A DNA stretch of 6,077 bases from Phycisphaerae bacterium (GTDB taxonomy: Bacteria > Planctomycetota > Phycisphaerae > Sedimentisphaerales > Anaerobacaceae). How positions within the stretch are numbered: position 1 is the stretch's first letter; each line of letters opens with the position of its first letter. The DNA is taken from contig DAOUVA010000292.1 of assembly GCA_030667885.1 (NCBI GenBank), positions 1 through 6,077 on the forward strand. Reading direction: 5' to 3'. Shown here piece by piece: positions 5,999-6,077 of this stretch. The translations under genes were made by a program, and so were the position numbers. Under the pieces are notes generated by a model that was given only the letters and a program-made list of their open reading frames with translations, ran no database searches and was not told the origin of the DNA.

Positions 5999-6077
5999 TT
6001 ACTGTGTCGGTGGATAAAGACGAATGTCATCGTAGTACATCATACCAGAACCGCCGGCAACCGGATTACTTCTGTTA
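5999..6077 (-). CDS. C-terminal tail of a LamG/concanavalin-like secreted protein (5' end outside window)
   Basis: On the minus strand an open frame enters from the window edge and ends at TAA (5999-6001), leaving 25 codons. The tail includes GSGMMYYDDIRLYPP. I recall endings of the form GSGxxYFDDIRLYPP as common at the C-terminus of LamG-type (jelly-roll) domains in large secreted proteins of Phycisphaerae and related Planctomycetes; DDIRLY is the last strand of that jelly roll. No function can be read from so short a piece. It runs convergently with the EEP gene, 36 bp away, and no clear terminator lies between them. Confidence 0.6.
   Translation of the reverse strand, partial: NRSNPVAGGSGMMYYDDIRLYPPTQ

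Overview
The window looks like chromosomal DNA of a free-living, polysaccharide-degrading bacterium, most likely a planctomycete of the Phycisphaerae/Sedimentisphaerales type. This is an inference from protein style. The 3' end holds the tail of a protein ending in GSGMMYYDDIRLYPP, a C-terminus I associate with the large secreted LamG-type families of those bacteria. The 5' end holds the C-terminus of a secreted right-handed beta-helix protein. GC content is moderate by eye. No phage, transposon, tRNA, rRNA or CRISPR signal was seen.

Layout. 1-432 (+): 3' end of the beta-helix protein. 483-1490 (-): PfkB-family kinase of the adenosine kinase type. 1600-2373 (-): LOG-family (TIGR00730-like) Rossmann protein, predicted nucleoside 5'-monophosphate phosphoribohydrolase. 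2395-3024 (-): uridine kinase (udk). 3025-3287: intergenic region between divergent genes, with two short dyad symmetries. 3288-4547 (+): concentrative nucleoside transporter (CNT/NupC family). 4559-5962 (+): exported protein with an N-terminal beta-sandwich-like domain and a C-terminal endonuclease/exonuclease/phosphatase (EEP) domain. 5999-6077 (-): last 25 codons of the LamG-type protein.

The five complete genes read as a nucleoside-scavenging locus built on two divergent transcription units. The exported EEP protein could cleave nucleic acids or nucleotides outside the cytoplasm. The CNT permease would import nucleosides with a cation gradient. Uridine kinase and the adenosine kinase-like protein would trap them as monophosphates. 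The LOG protein could split a nucleoside monophosphate into free base and ribose 5-phosphate. Each enzyme family is recognised from its own motifs. The joint pathway, and above all the nuclease role of the EEP protein, is inferred from gene order. Three start codons were moved downstream of the longest-ORF start because a Shine-Dalgarno sequence and the family N-terminus favour the internal start (kinase at 1490, udk at 3024, EEP protein at 4559). I found no clearly new type of system. The most distinctive part is the transporter/exported-phosphoesterase pair facing three nucleoside/nucleotide enzymes.
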